Below are positions 1 through 8,481 of a DNA stretch of 43,275 nucleotides, piece after piece. The stretch is taken from positions 1 to 43,275 of the forward strand of contig CALVUY010000003.1 of NCBI GenBank assembly GCA_944363705.1, given 5' to 3'. Positions within the stretch are counted from its first letter, which is position 1; each line of letters begins with the position of its first letter. The stretch comes from an uncultured Bacilli bacterium. Lineage in GTDB: Bacteria > Bacillota_I > Bacilli_A > RF39 > UBA660. The position numbers were made by a program, and so were the translations under genes. The notes under the pieces are model-generated. The model made no database searches. It was not told the DNA's origin and worked only from the letters and a program-made list of their open reading frames with translations.

Positions 1-105
1 ACTAGTTACCCATACTTTCTTTTGTTTCTTTTTATAACCTAAGATAAATAAAGCGATTAAAGCAATATAAAGAATCGCAAATAAAACTATCATACCAATT
101 CTCAT
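1..105 (-). CDS. small membrane protein, truncated by the window edge
   Basis: Thirty-five codons are visible, starting at the ATG at 105 and running off the window. The N-terminus begins MRIGMIVLFAILYIALIA and is one strongly hydrophobic helix (about residues 4-23), followed by a Lys-rich cytoplasmic-looking stretch (YKKKQKK). An AGAAGGTG ribosome site sits just upstream and there is a good extended -10 promoter at 131-159. The family and the C-terminus are unknown, so no function is given. Confidence 0.6.
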   Translation of the reverse strand, partial: MRIGMIVLFAILYIALIALFILGYKKKQKKVWVTS

Positions 106-130
106 AAATAACACCTTCTATTCTATAAGT

Positions 131-159
131 ATTATATCAATGTTTTTATAGAGATACAA
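131..159 (-). promoter_or_regulatory. promoter for the edge membrane gene
   Basis: Read on the minus strand: TTGTAT (-35), 17 bases, then TATAAT preceded by TGA, a perfect extended -10. It lies about 26 bases ahead of the start codon of the small membrane gene. Confidence 0.55.
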
Positions 160-210
160 TTGCTAAAATTCATTTAAAACAATTTTGTTTTTTTAATGTA
201 CCTAAAGATA

Positions 211-678
211 TTACATAATTTTCTTTTGATAATAAACTGAATATTCTAATAAATTATGCTTATTATAAAAAGAAACTGCTGGTGTATTTTTGGGAAAAGC
301 CAATACTCTAATATATTTAGCATTTTGCTTTGCTACTTCATCTTGAAATGCTAAAAACAACAAATCTCCGATACCTTTTCTGCGATATTTTTTATCAACA
401 CAAATATGATTAAGAAAAGCAACTTTATCATAATATACTATGGAAGGTTCCATTACTTCTCCATCAATAAAACCCACTACTTGATTATTATTTTCTTCAC
501 AAACTAACAAGATATAGTTTTCATCCTTAATTTGTTTTTTTATTTTTTCCTTGCCTTCATCAGTATCAAAGGCATGAGGTTTTAAATTAGAATCAAAAGA
601 TATTTCAGTATCTTCAATTTGTAGATGCAAATCCAAAAGGTCTTCAAAATCATTAATATTTGCTTTTCTAATAATCAT
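211..678 (-). CDS. GNAT family N-acetyltransferase
   Basis: 155 aa, the usual length for a single GNAT domain that moves an acetyl group from acetyl-CoA to an amine. The acetyl-CoA loop is visible as RRKGIGDLLF, preceded by the strand NHICVDKKY and followed by IRVLAFPKNTPAVSFYNKHN, the typical AxxFYxKxGF end of the fold. A longest-frame start at 687 would sit directly against the AAGGAG site. The second ATG at 678 is nine bases downstream of it and begins MIIRKAN as GNAT proteins do, so it was chosen. The substrate cannot be inferred. The gene follows a VOC gene on the same strand, with repeats in between. Confidence 0.85.
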   Translation of the reverse strand: MIIRKANINDFEDLLDLHLQIEDTEISFDSNLKPHAFDTDEGKEKIKKQIKDENYILLVCEENNNQVVGFIDGEVMEPSIVYYDKVAFLNHICVDKKYRRKGIGDLLFLAFQDEVAKQNAKYIRVLAFPKNTPAVSFYNKHNLLEYSVYYQKKIM

Positions 679-722
679 AATTTTCATCTCCTTATTATAT
701 TAATGTTATAGTTTGTGCATTT

Positions 723-761
723 ATTTTACATTTTGGCTCATTTTCATTTTACATTTTGGCT
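723..761. repeat. two 16-bp direct repeats spaced 23 bp
   Basis: ATTTTACATTTTGGCT occurs perfectly at 723-738 and 746-761, followed by a degenerate AT-rich third unit (762-784). The repeats lie in the only gap between the VOC and GNAT genes. Tandem repeats of about 20 bp of this kind are found at the ends of IS21-family elements, so this could be an abandoned transposon end. Regulator sites for the GNAT gene are the alternative. Confidence 0.6.
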
Positions 762-798
762 GGTTTTTATTTTTTATATTTTAATTGTATTTTTCTTT

Positions 799-1185
799 CT
801 AATTATTAAATCGTAATAAATAACCATCAGGGTCCTTTACTAAAAACTCTTTATCTAAATAAGTTTTACCATTAACATCATATTCATTTATCATTATATC
901 TTTAAAGAAGATTATATTTTTATTAACTAAATCTTGATAATAGTTATCTATATCACTTACAGTCATACTTATATTAATGCCTCTACCAAAAGGATACTCT
1001 AACTTACCTGTATTCCAGTTATCATTAATTTCTTCTATCATTAATTGATTACCTTCTAGTTCTAGAAAGGCAAACTTATCTTCTTTTCTTTCATACATTA
1101 TTTTAAATCCTAGATTAAGGTAAAACTCTTTACTTTTATCTATATTAGTTACACTTAATTCTGGTATTAATTTGTTAAATTTCAT
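799..1185 (-). CDS. VOC (glyoxalase/bleomycin-resistance fold) protein
   Basis: 128 aa, one vicinal-oxygen-chelate domain. Motifs in order: IPELSVTNIDKSKEFYLNLGF at the N-terminus, the central FLELEGNQLMIEE strand containing a likely metal-ligand Glu, and the C-terminal VKDPDGYLLRF signature. Members range from glyoxalases to drug-binding proteins. The bleomycin-resistance subgroup fits best in length and motif, but the ligand is unknown. AAAGGAAA precedes the ATG. An extended -10 promoter lies at 1209-1217. Confidence 0.82.
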   Translation of the reverse strand: MKFNKLIPELSVTNIDKSKEFYLNLGFKIMYERKEDKFAFLELEGNQLMIEEINDNWNTGKLEYPFGRGINISMTVSDIDNYYQDLVNKNIIFFKDIMINEYDVNGKTYLDKEFLVKDPDGYLLRFNN

Positions 1186-1208
1186 AATAATTTCCTTTCT
1201 TTGTTACA

Positions 1209-1217
1209 ATTATATCA
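1209..1217 (-). promoter_or_regulatory. extended -10 promoter for the VOC gene
   Basis: On the minus strand this reads TGATATAAT, a perfect extended -10 element. No convincing -35 was seen, which is common for extended -10 promoters. It is about 24 bases before the start codon. Confidence 0.45.
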
Positions 1218-1284
1218 TTTCCTAGACTATAATAATAACTTATTTTCTTATTAAGAATAAACTATATTGGAAAGGAGAATTGCT

Positions 1285-1795
<511 letters not shown>

Positions 1796-1801
1796 ACTAT
1801 A

Positions 1802-3091
1802 TTATTTGTTTTCTAATTGTTCAAGTATTTCAAAAGTGTTTTCTTGTTTATACTTAATAAATTTATCATCATTTTTAATATTTTCAATTAAAAGCTTTAT
1901 TTCCTCACTATTAGTCCTATATAAATAATAGTATTTTTTATCTCCGATTTTCAAGTTACCATATTTATCAATAGTATAACAATCTTTATAATTTTTTATA
2001 TTATTAAATTCTTCTTCTGTATAAATATACTGATAATTATTTTTCCCTTTATTTATATTTTCTAAATCTTTATATGTAACCTTGTAATCTTTAATTATTT
2101 TTTTAAATACTTGATAAATATATTCAGAATTATTGTATCTTTTGTTATCTATTCTATTTATTTCATTTCCTCTTTTTACATAATTATTAATAAAACTTGT
2201 ATCTTTGTCCTTAAAAAACGAATCATTTTTACTATTTAAATATTTAATATTAGAAAAAAATACTCTTATAATTTCTTTATGCCATTCATTATTACTAGAA
2301 CTATTATATATTTCTTGTATATAATAATTTAAATCATCTTTTAAATTATCTTCTATTTTTTTAAATAAATTACGAGTTAACTTAGCACTTTCTTCTGTAA
2401 CTGGAATATTATATATACCATCACGATATAAAATATTAAAAGTTATTAGATAATCTTCTATTTTAAGAGGAACTTTTCTTGTATTTTTAGATGAAAGTTC
2501 TGAATATAAGTTATCTATTAAATCTTGATATGAATAAAGTTCATATGTATTCTTACAACTACAGTCTTTACCTTTTTTTCCATCAAGAGTTAAATATATG
2601 TATATTTTTCTATATTTTTTTAATTCTTTATTACCTTCTAATTTTTCATAATATGTTTTCGTTTGGTTAGAATGTTCAGGGCTTTCAAGTTTCGCTTCTA
2701 TAAGAATAATAAAATATTTTTTTATATTTCCTTGTTTTATACCAAAAGTAATATATAAATCTGGAATATATTTGCCTATTTTTTTCCTAATATCTGGTTC
2801 TGAAAAATCAATAATATCATAATCTTCAGATAAATTAATACCTTCAAAATAATCTTCATTATTTTTTTTATCTTGCCTTTGATTTTCTTTTATAAACTTT
2901 AATAATTGTTTCATTGATTTAAGACCATATCCATAAATGTTATCTTTCTTTAATAGGGATGCCAAAAAGTTAGTATGAATATCTTCATAACGAAACAATC
3001 CTATCTGTTCTATAATACCAATGTCTAAATAGTAATTATAAAAGTCTTTCCATTCTTTGCTTTCTAATATTTCTAATACTTTATTATCCAT
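1802..3091 (-). CDS. PD-(D/E)XK nuclease superfamily protein
   Basis: 429 aa. The N-terminus carries RYEDIHTNFLASLL (34-47), the E-x-x-H signature of the PDDEXK_4-type family. The catalytic core is intact: D111 in PDLYI, then E132 and K134 in ILIEAKL, then QTKTYY (143-148). These are the metal-binding Asp and Glu and the Lys of the PD-(D/E)XK fold. The C-terminal 250 residues are Lys/Asn-rich and not recognised. Such proteins often belong to defence or DNA-repair cargo, but no partner methylase or toxin lies next to it, so it stands alone here. GGAGG precedes the ATG. Confidence 0.75.
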   Translation of the reverse strand: MDNKVLEILESKEWKDFYNYYLDIGIIEQIGLFRYEDIHTNFLASLLKKDNIYGYGLKSMKQLLKFIKENQRQDKKNNEDYFEGINLSEDYDIIDFSEPDIRKKIGKYIPDLYITFGIKQGNIKKYFIILIEAKLESPEHSNQTKTYYEKLEGNKELKKYRKIYIYLTLDGKKGKDCSCKNTYELYSYQDLIDNLYSELSSKNTRKVPLKIEDYLITFNILYRDGIYNIPVTEESAKLTRNLFKKIEDNLKDDLNYYIQEIYNSSSNNEWHKEIIRVFFSNIKYLNSKNDSFFKDKDTSFINNYVKRGNEINRIDNKRYNNSEYIYQVFKKIIKDYKVTYKDLENINKGKNNYQYIYTEEEFNNIKNYKDCYTIDKYGNLKIGDKKYYYLYRTNSEEIKLLIENIKNDDKFIKYKQENTFEILEQLENK

Positions 3092-3142
3092 ATCTATACC
3101 TCCGCCAATATTATAAGATATTTTGTTTTTTTTAACAATATA

Positions 3143-3164
3143 GAAAAAGAACAGCTTAAGCTGT
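3143..3164 (-). terminator. terminator of the TspO gene
   Basis: The palindrome ACAGCTTAAGCTGT (3151-3164) is followed on the minus strand by TCTTTTTC, two bases after the TspO stop codon region. Confidence 0.75.
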
Positions 3165-3165
3165 A

Positions 3166-3612
3166 CTAATTGAGAAGAAATATACCAATATTAAGGTAAG
3201 TTGCAAATAATAACCATATTAGATAAGGGATTTGTAAACAACCACTAATCTTATTATTTTTCAATAATTCTTTAATCATAATTATAACTAATATTATTAA
3301 TAAAATTATCCAAAAGAAAGCGGTAAAGTACATTTTTAAAACAAAGAATATTATAGGCCAAAATAAATTTACAAAGAGTTGTAATAAATAGATTTGATTT
3401 AAGTCTTTATCATTTTCTTTGTCTTTGGTCGCAATAAAGTAAGATACTCCCATTAAAATATAAAGTATTGTCCAAACAATAGGAAATATATATGATGGAG
3501 GGCTAAGTGGAGGCTTTACCATATCCCCGTAATTCATATAACCTGATATAATTAAACCTACTAATGATCCTCCTACTATTGGTAATAAACTATAAATTAT
3601 TCTTTTTATCAT
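3166..3612 (-). CDS. tspO: TspO/MBR family membrane protein
   Basis: 148 aa with five hydrophobic helices, as in the tryptophan-rich sensory protein/peripheral benzodiazepine receptor family. Signature segments are present: PPLSPPSYIFPIVWTILYI near the end of helix 1 and start of helix 2, then LFVNLFWPIIFF in helix 3 and IPYLIWLLFATYLNIGI in helix 5. TspO proteins bind porphyrins and other hydrophobic ligands, and their role in bacteria is stress- or tetrapyrrole-linked. No heme or porphyrin gene is nearby. AAGGAGG precedes the ATG. It is divergent from the glycosyltransferase gene. Confidence 0.88.
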   Translation of the reverse strand: MIKRIIYSLLPIVGGSLVGLIISGYMNYGDMVKPPLSPPSYIFPIVWTILYILMGVSYFIATKDKENDKDLNQIYLLQLFVNLFWPIIFFVLKMYFTAFFWIILLIILVIIMIKELLKNNKISGCLQIPYLIWLLFATYLNIGIFLLN

Positions 3613-3688
3613 AAAGTCCTCCTTAATATATTTATATGCAACTATTACTTTTTAATAAGTTTTTCATAAAATATATAGAGGTGTATTT

Positions 3689-4780
3689 ATGAGTAAATAT
3701 AAAGTATGTGTTTATACTATATGTCTAAATGAAGAGAAATTTGTTGATAGATGGTATGAATCTATGAAGGAAGCTGATGAGATTTATGTTCTTGATACAG
3801 GTTCTACTGATAATACGGTAGAAAAACTAAAAGAAAAAGGGGTTCATGTAGAGGTTAAAAAAATAGAGCCTTGGAGATTTGATGTAGCAAGGAACGAGTC
3901 TTTAAAATTAGTGCCAGTTGATACTGATATTTGTGTATGTACTGATTTAGATGAAGTATTTTTACCCGGTTGGAGAGATGAGTTAGAGAAAGCTTGGCAT
4001 GATAATACTACAAGACTTAGATATATTTATAACTGGTATTTAGATGAAAACAATAATCCTATAATAAGTTTTTATTATGAGAAGATTCATAAAAGATTAG
4101 GTTATTCTTGGTATCATCCAGTTCATGAAATATTAAAGTATGATGGTGTTGAAACTTTTAATGTTACTGAAAATATTATTTTAAATCATTATCCTGATAG
4201 AACTAAGTCTAGAAGTAGTTATCTTCCTTTACTTGAAATCTCCGTTAAAGAAGATCCTAATGATGATAGAAATATGCATTACTTAGGTCGTGAATATATG
4301 TATTATGGTAAATATAACGAAGCGATTGATACTTTGATTAAGCATTTAAATTTAGAAAATGCTACTTGGAAAGATGAGCGATGTGCTTCTATGAGATTTA
4401 TTGGTAGATGTTATAAGTACTTAAAAAGATATGATGAAGCGAAAATGTGGCTAGAGAAAGCAATTAAAGAAGCGCCATACTTAAGAGATCCTTATATGGA
4501 AATGGCTTTACTTTATTATGAATTAGATGATTATGATAATACCATTCATTATGTTAATCTTGCTTTAAATATTAAAAGTCATACTAAGAGCTATATAAAT
4601 GAGACATTTAGTTTTGGTTATACTCCATATGATTTATTAAGTATTTCATACTATAATAAAGGAGAAATAGAGGCTAGTAAAGTATTCTTAGAGAAAGCAA
4701 TAAAGATAGAGCCAAATGATGAGAGGCTTAATAATAACTTAAAGATAATTAATGAGAAATTAAAAGAAACTACTGAGTAA
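3689..4780 (+). CDS. family 2 glycosyltransferase fused to TPR repeats
   Basis: 363 aa. The N-terminal GT-A domain (about 1-190) begins YTICLNEEKFVDRW and has DTGSTDNT (36-43), the nucleotide-sugar pocket, and a metal-binding DLDE (86-89) in place of the DxD. The segment HPVHEIL fits the acceptor side of this family. The C-terminal half (about 195-355) is built of TPR-like helical pairs such as YGKYNEAIDTLIKHL and YDEAKMWLEKAIKEA. This SunS-like GT2-TPR architecture is used by peptide and protein glycosyltransferases. The acceptor is unknown and no peptide precursor is adjacent. GAGGTG precedes the ATG. Confidence 0.82.
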   Translation: MSKYKVCVYTICLNEEKFVDRWYESMKEADEIYVLDTGSTDNTVEKLKEKGVHVEVKKIEPWRFDVARNESLKLVPVDTDICVCTDLDEVFLPGWRDELEKAWHDNTTRLRYIYNWYLDENNNPIISFYYEKIHKRLGYSWYHPVHEILKYDGVETFNVTENIILNHYPDRTKSRSSYLPLLEISVKEDPNDDRNMHYLGREYMYYGKYNEAIDTLIKHLNLENATWKDERCASMRFIGRCYKYLKRYDEAKMWLEKAIKEAPYLRDPYMEMALLYYELDDYDNTIHYVNLALNIKSHTKSYINETFSFGYTPYDLLSISYYNKGEIEASKVFLEKAIKIEPNDERLNNNLKIINEKLKETTE

Positions 4781-4796
4781 ATTTTCAGTAGTTTTA
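4767..4796. terminator. bidirectional terminator between convergent genes
   Basis: The perfect 10-bp stem AAACTACTGA / TCAGTAGTTT (4767-4776 and 4785-4794) overlaps the stop codons of both convergent genes, with A and T tracts outside. Confidence 0.85.
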
Positions 4797-5558
4797 ATCT
4801 ATGAAGTCAAAACCTTTTATTTTTACCTTACTTCTTCTATATTTATCACGTTTTTCTAAAGGTACAGTTTTACAGATTGACTCAAGTTCCATTTTTAATC
4901 TTAATTCTTTATCAGAAATCATATAATCTGGTAAAGACCAATTAACATACTTACCTTGTTTTTCATCATAGACTTGTTTAGGAATTTGATATATCTTATA
5001 GTCATGTAAAATATAATCATAGAAGGTCTCATAGATATTAAATTTTGATGTAGTAATCGTTCTATAAAGTGTACTTTCAACAGAATCATAATTACAAGCC
5101 ATTACTAAAATATCTTTTAAAAATCTATCTCTTCCTATAAAGTTTTCTGTTTCTTTTTTTATGCCTGTAGCATAAGACAAATCAACATATTCATTTATGT
5201 CATCCCAAATAGTATATTTACTTTTATAAACATTGATTAAATATTTTACTAAAGCTAAACGCATTTTTTGTTCTTTGGGATTAACATCATATTCTCTTGT
5301 ACATAAAACATGTTCCCAATCTATTAAATTTTGTAATATCTCATCTTTAGTAAAGTATCTTAATTCATCTTCATCTGGATTAGTATAACTCATGAAAAAT
5401 GGAAGAACGAATCCACCTGCGTGAGCAACTCTTGCATAACCATCGACATCAAAAAGTGTTCCTTCAGGGGTAATATAAGTTCCATCATTCCACCACTTTT
5501 TATCATTTTTATCTCTTTTTCCAAATCTTTCAACATAGTTATCATAATAATAAGTCAT
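4794..5558 (-). CDS. uncharacterised protein (254 aa)
   Basis: Not recognised. A soluble-looking protein, rich in Tyr, Asp and Lys, with no membrane segment or signal peptide. Noticeable stretches are KKWWNDGTYITPEGTLFDVDGYARVAHAGG near the N-terminus and a charged C-terminus ending VKIKGFDFID. TTGGAGGA lies 7 bases before the ATG, and the gene is divergent from the next one, so both are clearly expressed units. The G-T-L-F-D-V-D-G-Y stretch looks a little like a phosphate-loop strand but lacks the rest of such a fold, so no function is proposed. Confidence 0.7.
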   Translation of the reverse strand: MTYYYDNYVERFGKRDKNDKKWWNDGTYITPEGTLFDVDGYARVAHAGGFVLPFFMSYTNPDEDELRYFTKDEILQNLIDWEHVLCTREYDVNPKEQKMRLALVKYLINVYKSKYTIWDDINEYVDLSYATGIKKETENFIGRDRFLKDILVMACNYDSVESTLYRTITTSKFNIYETFYDYILHDYKIYQIPKQVYDEKQGKYVNWSLPDYMISDKELRLKMELESICKTVPLEKRDKYRRSKVKIKGFDFID

Positions 5559-5625
5559 AGATATTCCTCCAATTAATAAATTAGTTTTATAATATCACAT
5601 TTTTATATGTTTCACACTAATTTAT

Positions 5626-5654
5626 TTGCTATTTCCCCATCTTTTCATTATAAT
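5626..5654 (+). promoter_or_regulatory. sigma-A-type promoter
   Basis: TTGCTA (5626-5631), 17 bases, TATAAT (5649-5654), about 21 bases before the start of the gene at 5676. Confidence 0.6.
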
Positions 5655-5675
5655 AACTAGCATGGAGGAAAGAAT

Positions 5676-6467
5676 ATGAAAGAAAAAGAAGCTTTAGGTA
5701 TTAATGATTATGACTTTATTTATTATGAACTTAGTCCAGAACAGCAACCTATTGAAGAGGTAATTAAAACAAGTGAATTTATTGAAAATGACTTTGCTAA
5801 TTATCTAAAGGAAAATTATCCTAATTATTATAGTAAAAACATAAGAATTAAGTTTATAAACTGGGGACATATGGAAGTTGTTTATGTCTTAGATAATGGG
5901 CATAAAAAATATACTTTATTAATGGGACAACCTAATTTAGAATATGGTAAAGTAAAGAGTGAATATGACAACTTAAAAATCCTTAGTAAAAATAATGATG
6001 ATGTAGTTAGTCCCCTACTTTATTATGGTAGTCCTAAGTATAATAGAGAAATTTATATGACTCCTTACTATTATCAAGCTAGATGTATAAGTTATTTAGA
6101 TGAAAAGTTAGGTATTTATGTACCTGAACCTGATTATCACTTTGAAGAGTTTAAGGAAGATGATAAAGATGTTATTGAAGAAGTTATTACTGCTAAGATA
6201 ATATCTTTATATAATCAAAATACTCATATTGGGCTTGATGAATTTAATGTTAGTAGTGGTGACTTTATTTTAGAAAAAGGATTTGAAGATAGTAAAAATA
6301 ATGCTAGTAAGCTCTTTGAAGAAATGAAAGTAATTGCAGCAAGAAAACTAGTTAATATGTCATTAGATGATTATATAGATTTAATTTATAAAAGACTTGA
6401 GATGTTTAATAGTAAAAACATTGATAAAGGTATAGATTTAGGTTTTAGCAAAGTAAAAAATAAATAA
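5676..6467 (+). CDS. uncharacterised protein, possibly kinase/APH-like fold
   Basis: 263 aa, no signal peptide or membrane helix. The order of segments recalls the aminoglycoside-phosphotransferase/kinase fold. There is a beta-rich start with WGHMEVVYVLDNGHKKYTLL, a helix with E...YDNLKIL, a hinge-like stretch YYGSPKYNREIYMTPYY, and a late HIGLDEFNVSSGDFIL that could be a degenerate catalytic loop plus DF motif. The usual Lys and HxDxxxxN are not clearly present, so it may be a pseudokinase or something unrelated. GGAGG precedes the ATG, and a good promoter lies at 5626-5654. The call is weak. Confidence 0.65.
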   Translation: MKEKEALGINDYDFIYYELSPEQQPIEEVIKTSEFIENDFANYLKENYPNYYSKNIRIKFINWGHMEVVYVLDNGHKKYTLLMGQPNLEYGKVKSEYDNLKILSKNNDDVVSPLLYYGSPKYNREIYMTPYYYQARCISYLDEKLGIYVPEPDYHFEEFKEDDKDVIEEVITAKIISLYNQNTHIGLDEFNVSSGDFILEKGFEDSKNNASKLFEEMKVIAARKLVNMSLDDYIDLIYKRLEMFNSKNIDKGIDLGFSKVKNK

Positions 6468-6519
6468 ATATTATGAGATTTAACGTTATAATAAGTTGCT
6501 TATAAAGTACGACATAAAT

Positions 6520-6548
6520 TTGACAAAATAATGTAGATATGTTATAAT
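6520..6548 (+). promoter_or_regulatory. consensus sigma-A promoter of the phosphoesterase gene
   Basis: TTGACA (6520-6525), exactly 17 bases, TATAAT (6543-6548): a perfect consensus. Transcription should begin near 6555, which rules out the in-frame ATG at 6549 and supports the start at 6582. Confidence 0.9.
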
Positions 6549-6581
6549 ATGGCTACATTAAATTTAAAGGGGGGTAATATT

Positions 6582-7457
6582 ATGGCTCATATAACTAATG
6601 TTAATATTAATACCGATAAAATAGATAGAGATAGGAGAATACTTTCTCTTAGTGATTTTCATTTAACAGAGGATAAAGGATTTGAACACTTAAAAGAAAT
6701 AAAAAGTAAAACTGATATGACAAAAATATCACATATTGTAATGCCTGGGGATATTATCAATGATGTTAATGAACTAAAAGATAATAAATTTAGAAATAAA
6801 GTGTTACAAGCATTATCAGATTTTGCTGATGATAAACACGTATTTTTAAGTGCTGGTAATCACGATCAAATGACACTTAATAATAAAGAATGGCAAAGAG
6901 GAGATTATTCTTTGCTACAAGAAACTATTGAAGAATTGCCTAAGTTTCATTTATTGGAAAATGGTGAAAGAATAACAGTTAATGATATTACATATAGTGC
7001 TTTTTCTCCTGATTATTCATATTATGAAGATGAAGATAAAGAAAGAAAAGATTTAGAGGCTGAAAGTGATTATGAAGAAGCATTTATGAAAAATTATAAT
7101 GCTAATCTATTTGATAATAATACATTTAATATTTTATTAACACATGAACCTCAATCTATTATTAAGCTTAGTACAAAAAAAGGTAGCTGTATCCAAGATA
7201 ATACTGATTTAGTTTTATCTGGACACATGCATGATGGAATGTTACCACACTTTTTTAAGAGATTCTGTGGTAACATAGGTATTATTTCACCTCAGATGCA
7301 ATTGTTACCAAAATATGCACATGGAACTGTAGAGGTTGGTGATACAACTTTCGTTATTAATGGTCCTGTTAATGCTAGAGTTGAAAGTGCTTTAATTAAT
7401 GAAATTTATGGTTCTAATGCAACTGTTGTAGATTTAGTAAAGACTAAAAGACGATAG
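6582..7457 (+). CDS. calcineurin-like metallophosphoesterase
   Basis: 291 aa. All five metal-binding blocks are present: DFH (25-27), GD (56-57), GNHD (92-95), H188 in LLTHEP and GHMH (214-217). The enzyme should hydrolyse a phosphodiester or phosphomonoester with two metals. The family is too broad to name the substrate. The start was chosen by the GGGG ribosome site at 6570-6574 and by the -10 box lying over the upstream ATG. A Lys/Asp-rich insertion sits between blocks 3 and 4 (about 145-180). No signal peptide, so it is probably cytoplasmic. Confidence 0.85.
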   Translation: MAHITNVNINTDKIDRDRRILSLSDFHLTEDKGFEHLKEIKSKTDMTKISHIVMPGDIINDVNELKDNKFRNKVLQALSDFADDKHVFLSAGNHDQMTLNNKEWQRGDYSLLQETIEELPKFHLLENGERITVNDITYSAFSPDYSYYEDEDKERKDLEAESDYEEAFMKNYNANLFDNNTFNILLTHEPQSIIKLSTKKGSCIQDNTDLVLSGHMHDGMLPHFFKRFCGNIGIISPQMQLLPKYAHGTVEVGDTTFVINGPVNARVESALINEIYGSNATVVDLVKTKRR

Positions 7458-7461
7458 AACT

Positions 7462-7497
7462 AAAAGACTATTGCAAAACTTTTACAATAGTCTTTTT
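7462..7497. terminator. bidirectional terminator
   Basis: Perfect 12-bp stem AAAAGACTATTG / CAATAGTCTTTT with an 11-base loop, between the phosphoesterase and the convergent membrane-anchored gene. Confidence 0.88.
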
Positions 7498-7498
7498 A

Positions 7499-8362
7499 TT
7501 ATGCTTTAGTTCTTTCTACGCTTTTTAAATAATAAAATCCATCTTCATTAAGAGTATAAGTATATGTGTATTGCTCTAATTTATCTTTATTATCTTCTAT
7601 ATACTTATTATAAGTATTTTCTCTTTCTTCACTGTTATTAGTTGTATTTTCATTAATAAGTAGTTCTCCTAAAGAAGTAGTTTTATTATAATCTTTATAC
7701 ATCTGTTGACTCATACCATCTAAATAGACTGTAGCACTTACTATTTCTATTCTATCATTATATTTCGTAGCACTTATTATTTTTTCATGTACACTAAAAG
7801 CAGTAGTACCTCCACAACCTGTTTCACCTGTGTAAGAATATCTTTTATTAGCAGTATCATAAGTTAAAGTCATACATAATCCATCTGTTATTTGATTAAC
7901 TTGATGATAAGTATTTGGTCCAAATGTTCTTTCATAAATATCTTTTAAAGTATCCTCATCTAAATAGTAAGTAGTTGTAAGATTAGGACTCGTACCTGTA
8001 GAATAATGTTCTACTAAAGGTGACCATTGTCTTGCTAATAAAATCATTTTATCTTCTTCACTCATATCACTTACTTTATAACCACCATCTCTATAAATTT
8101 GGGCTTCTGGTCCAATAGATAGACGATGGGCATTATTAAATAAGTATTTAATGTTTGAATTTTCAGGGTCAAGCTCTACTCCTGTATTTTTTTCTTCAGT
8201 ATCATCACTAGGATTATTTTCTTCTACTTGTTCATTTTCTACAGTAGTGTTATTTAGTTTAATGATATCTTTATCAACTAGGATATAAAATACTAAGCCT
8301 ATAATACATAATATTAATAAGACTATTAAAACTATTACCCCTTTGTTTTTCTTTTTCTCCAT
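7499..8362 (-). CDS. membrane-anchored extracellular protein, unknown
   Basis: 287 aa. The N-terminus MEKKKNKGVIVLIVLLILCI is a Lys-rich signal anchor (helix about 8-28), followed by an acidic low-complexity linker (about 35-62) and an outside domain of about 220 residues. The outside domain has a single conserved-looking Cys pair (GLCMTLTYD and TGCGGTT) that could form a disulfide. The N-terminal nine residues resemble those of the large surface protein at 18700-20547. I do not recognise the outside domain. AGGAGAGTG is the ribosome site. Confidence 0.75.
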   Translation of the reverse strand: MEKKKNKGVIVLIVLLILCIIGLVFYILVDKDIIKLNNTTVENEQVEENNPSDDTEEKNTGVELDPENSNIKYLFNNAHRLSIGPEAQIYRDGGYKVSDMSEEDKMILLARQWSPLVEHYSTGTSPNLTTTYYLDEDTLKDIYERTFGPNTYHQVNQITDGLCMTLTYDTANKRYSYTGETGCGGTTAFSVHEKIISATKYNDRIEIVSATVYLDGMSQQMYKDYNKTTSLGELLINENTTNNSEERENTYNKYIEDNKDKLEQYTYTYTLNEDGFYYLKSVERTKA

Positions 8363-8445
8363 AATTAATTCACTCTCCTACTTTTATATTAACACAATTT
8401 TTATAATAACAGTTATATAAACAAGTATTTTTATGTAAATAAATG

Positions 8446-8475
8446 TAAAAAACTGCACTAGGAGTCTAGCACAGT
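8446..8475 (-). terminator. terminator of the Ddl operon
   Basis: ACTGTGCTAG / CTAGTGCAGT on the minus strand (two G-U pairs, 4-base loop) followed by TTTTTT, seven bases after the ddl stop. Confidence 0.82.
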
Positions 8476-8481
8476 TTATTT

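Noticed and set aside
6549..6581. Upstream ATG for the metallophosphoesterase
   Set aside because: It lies against the -10 box of a consensus promoter, so it would not be in the transcript.
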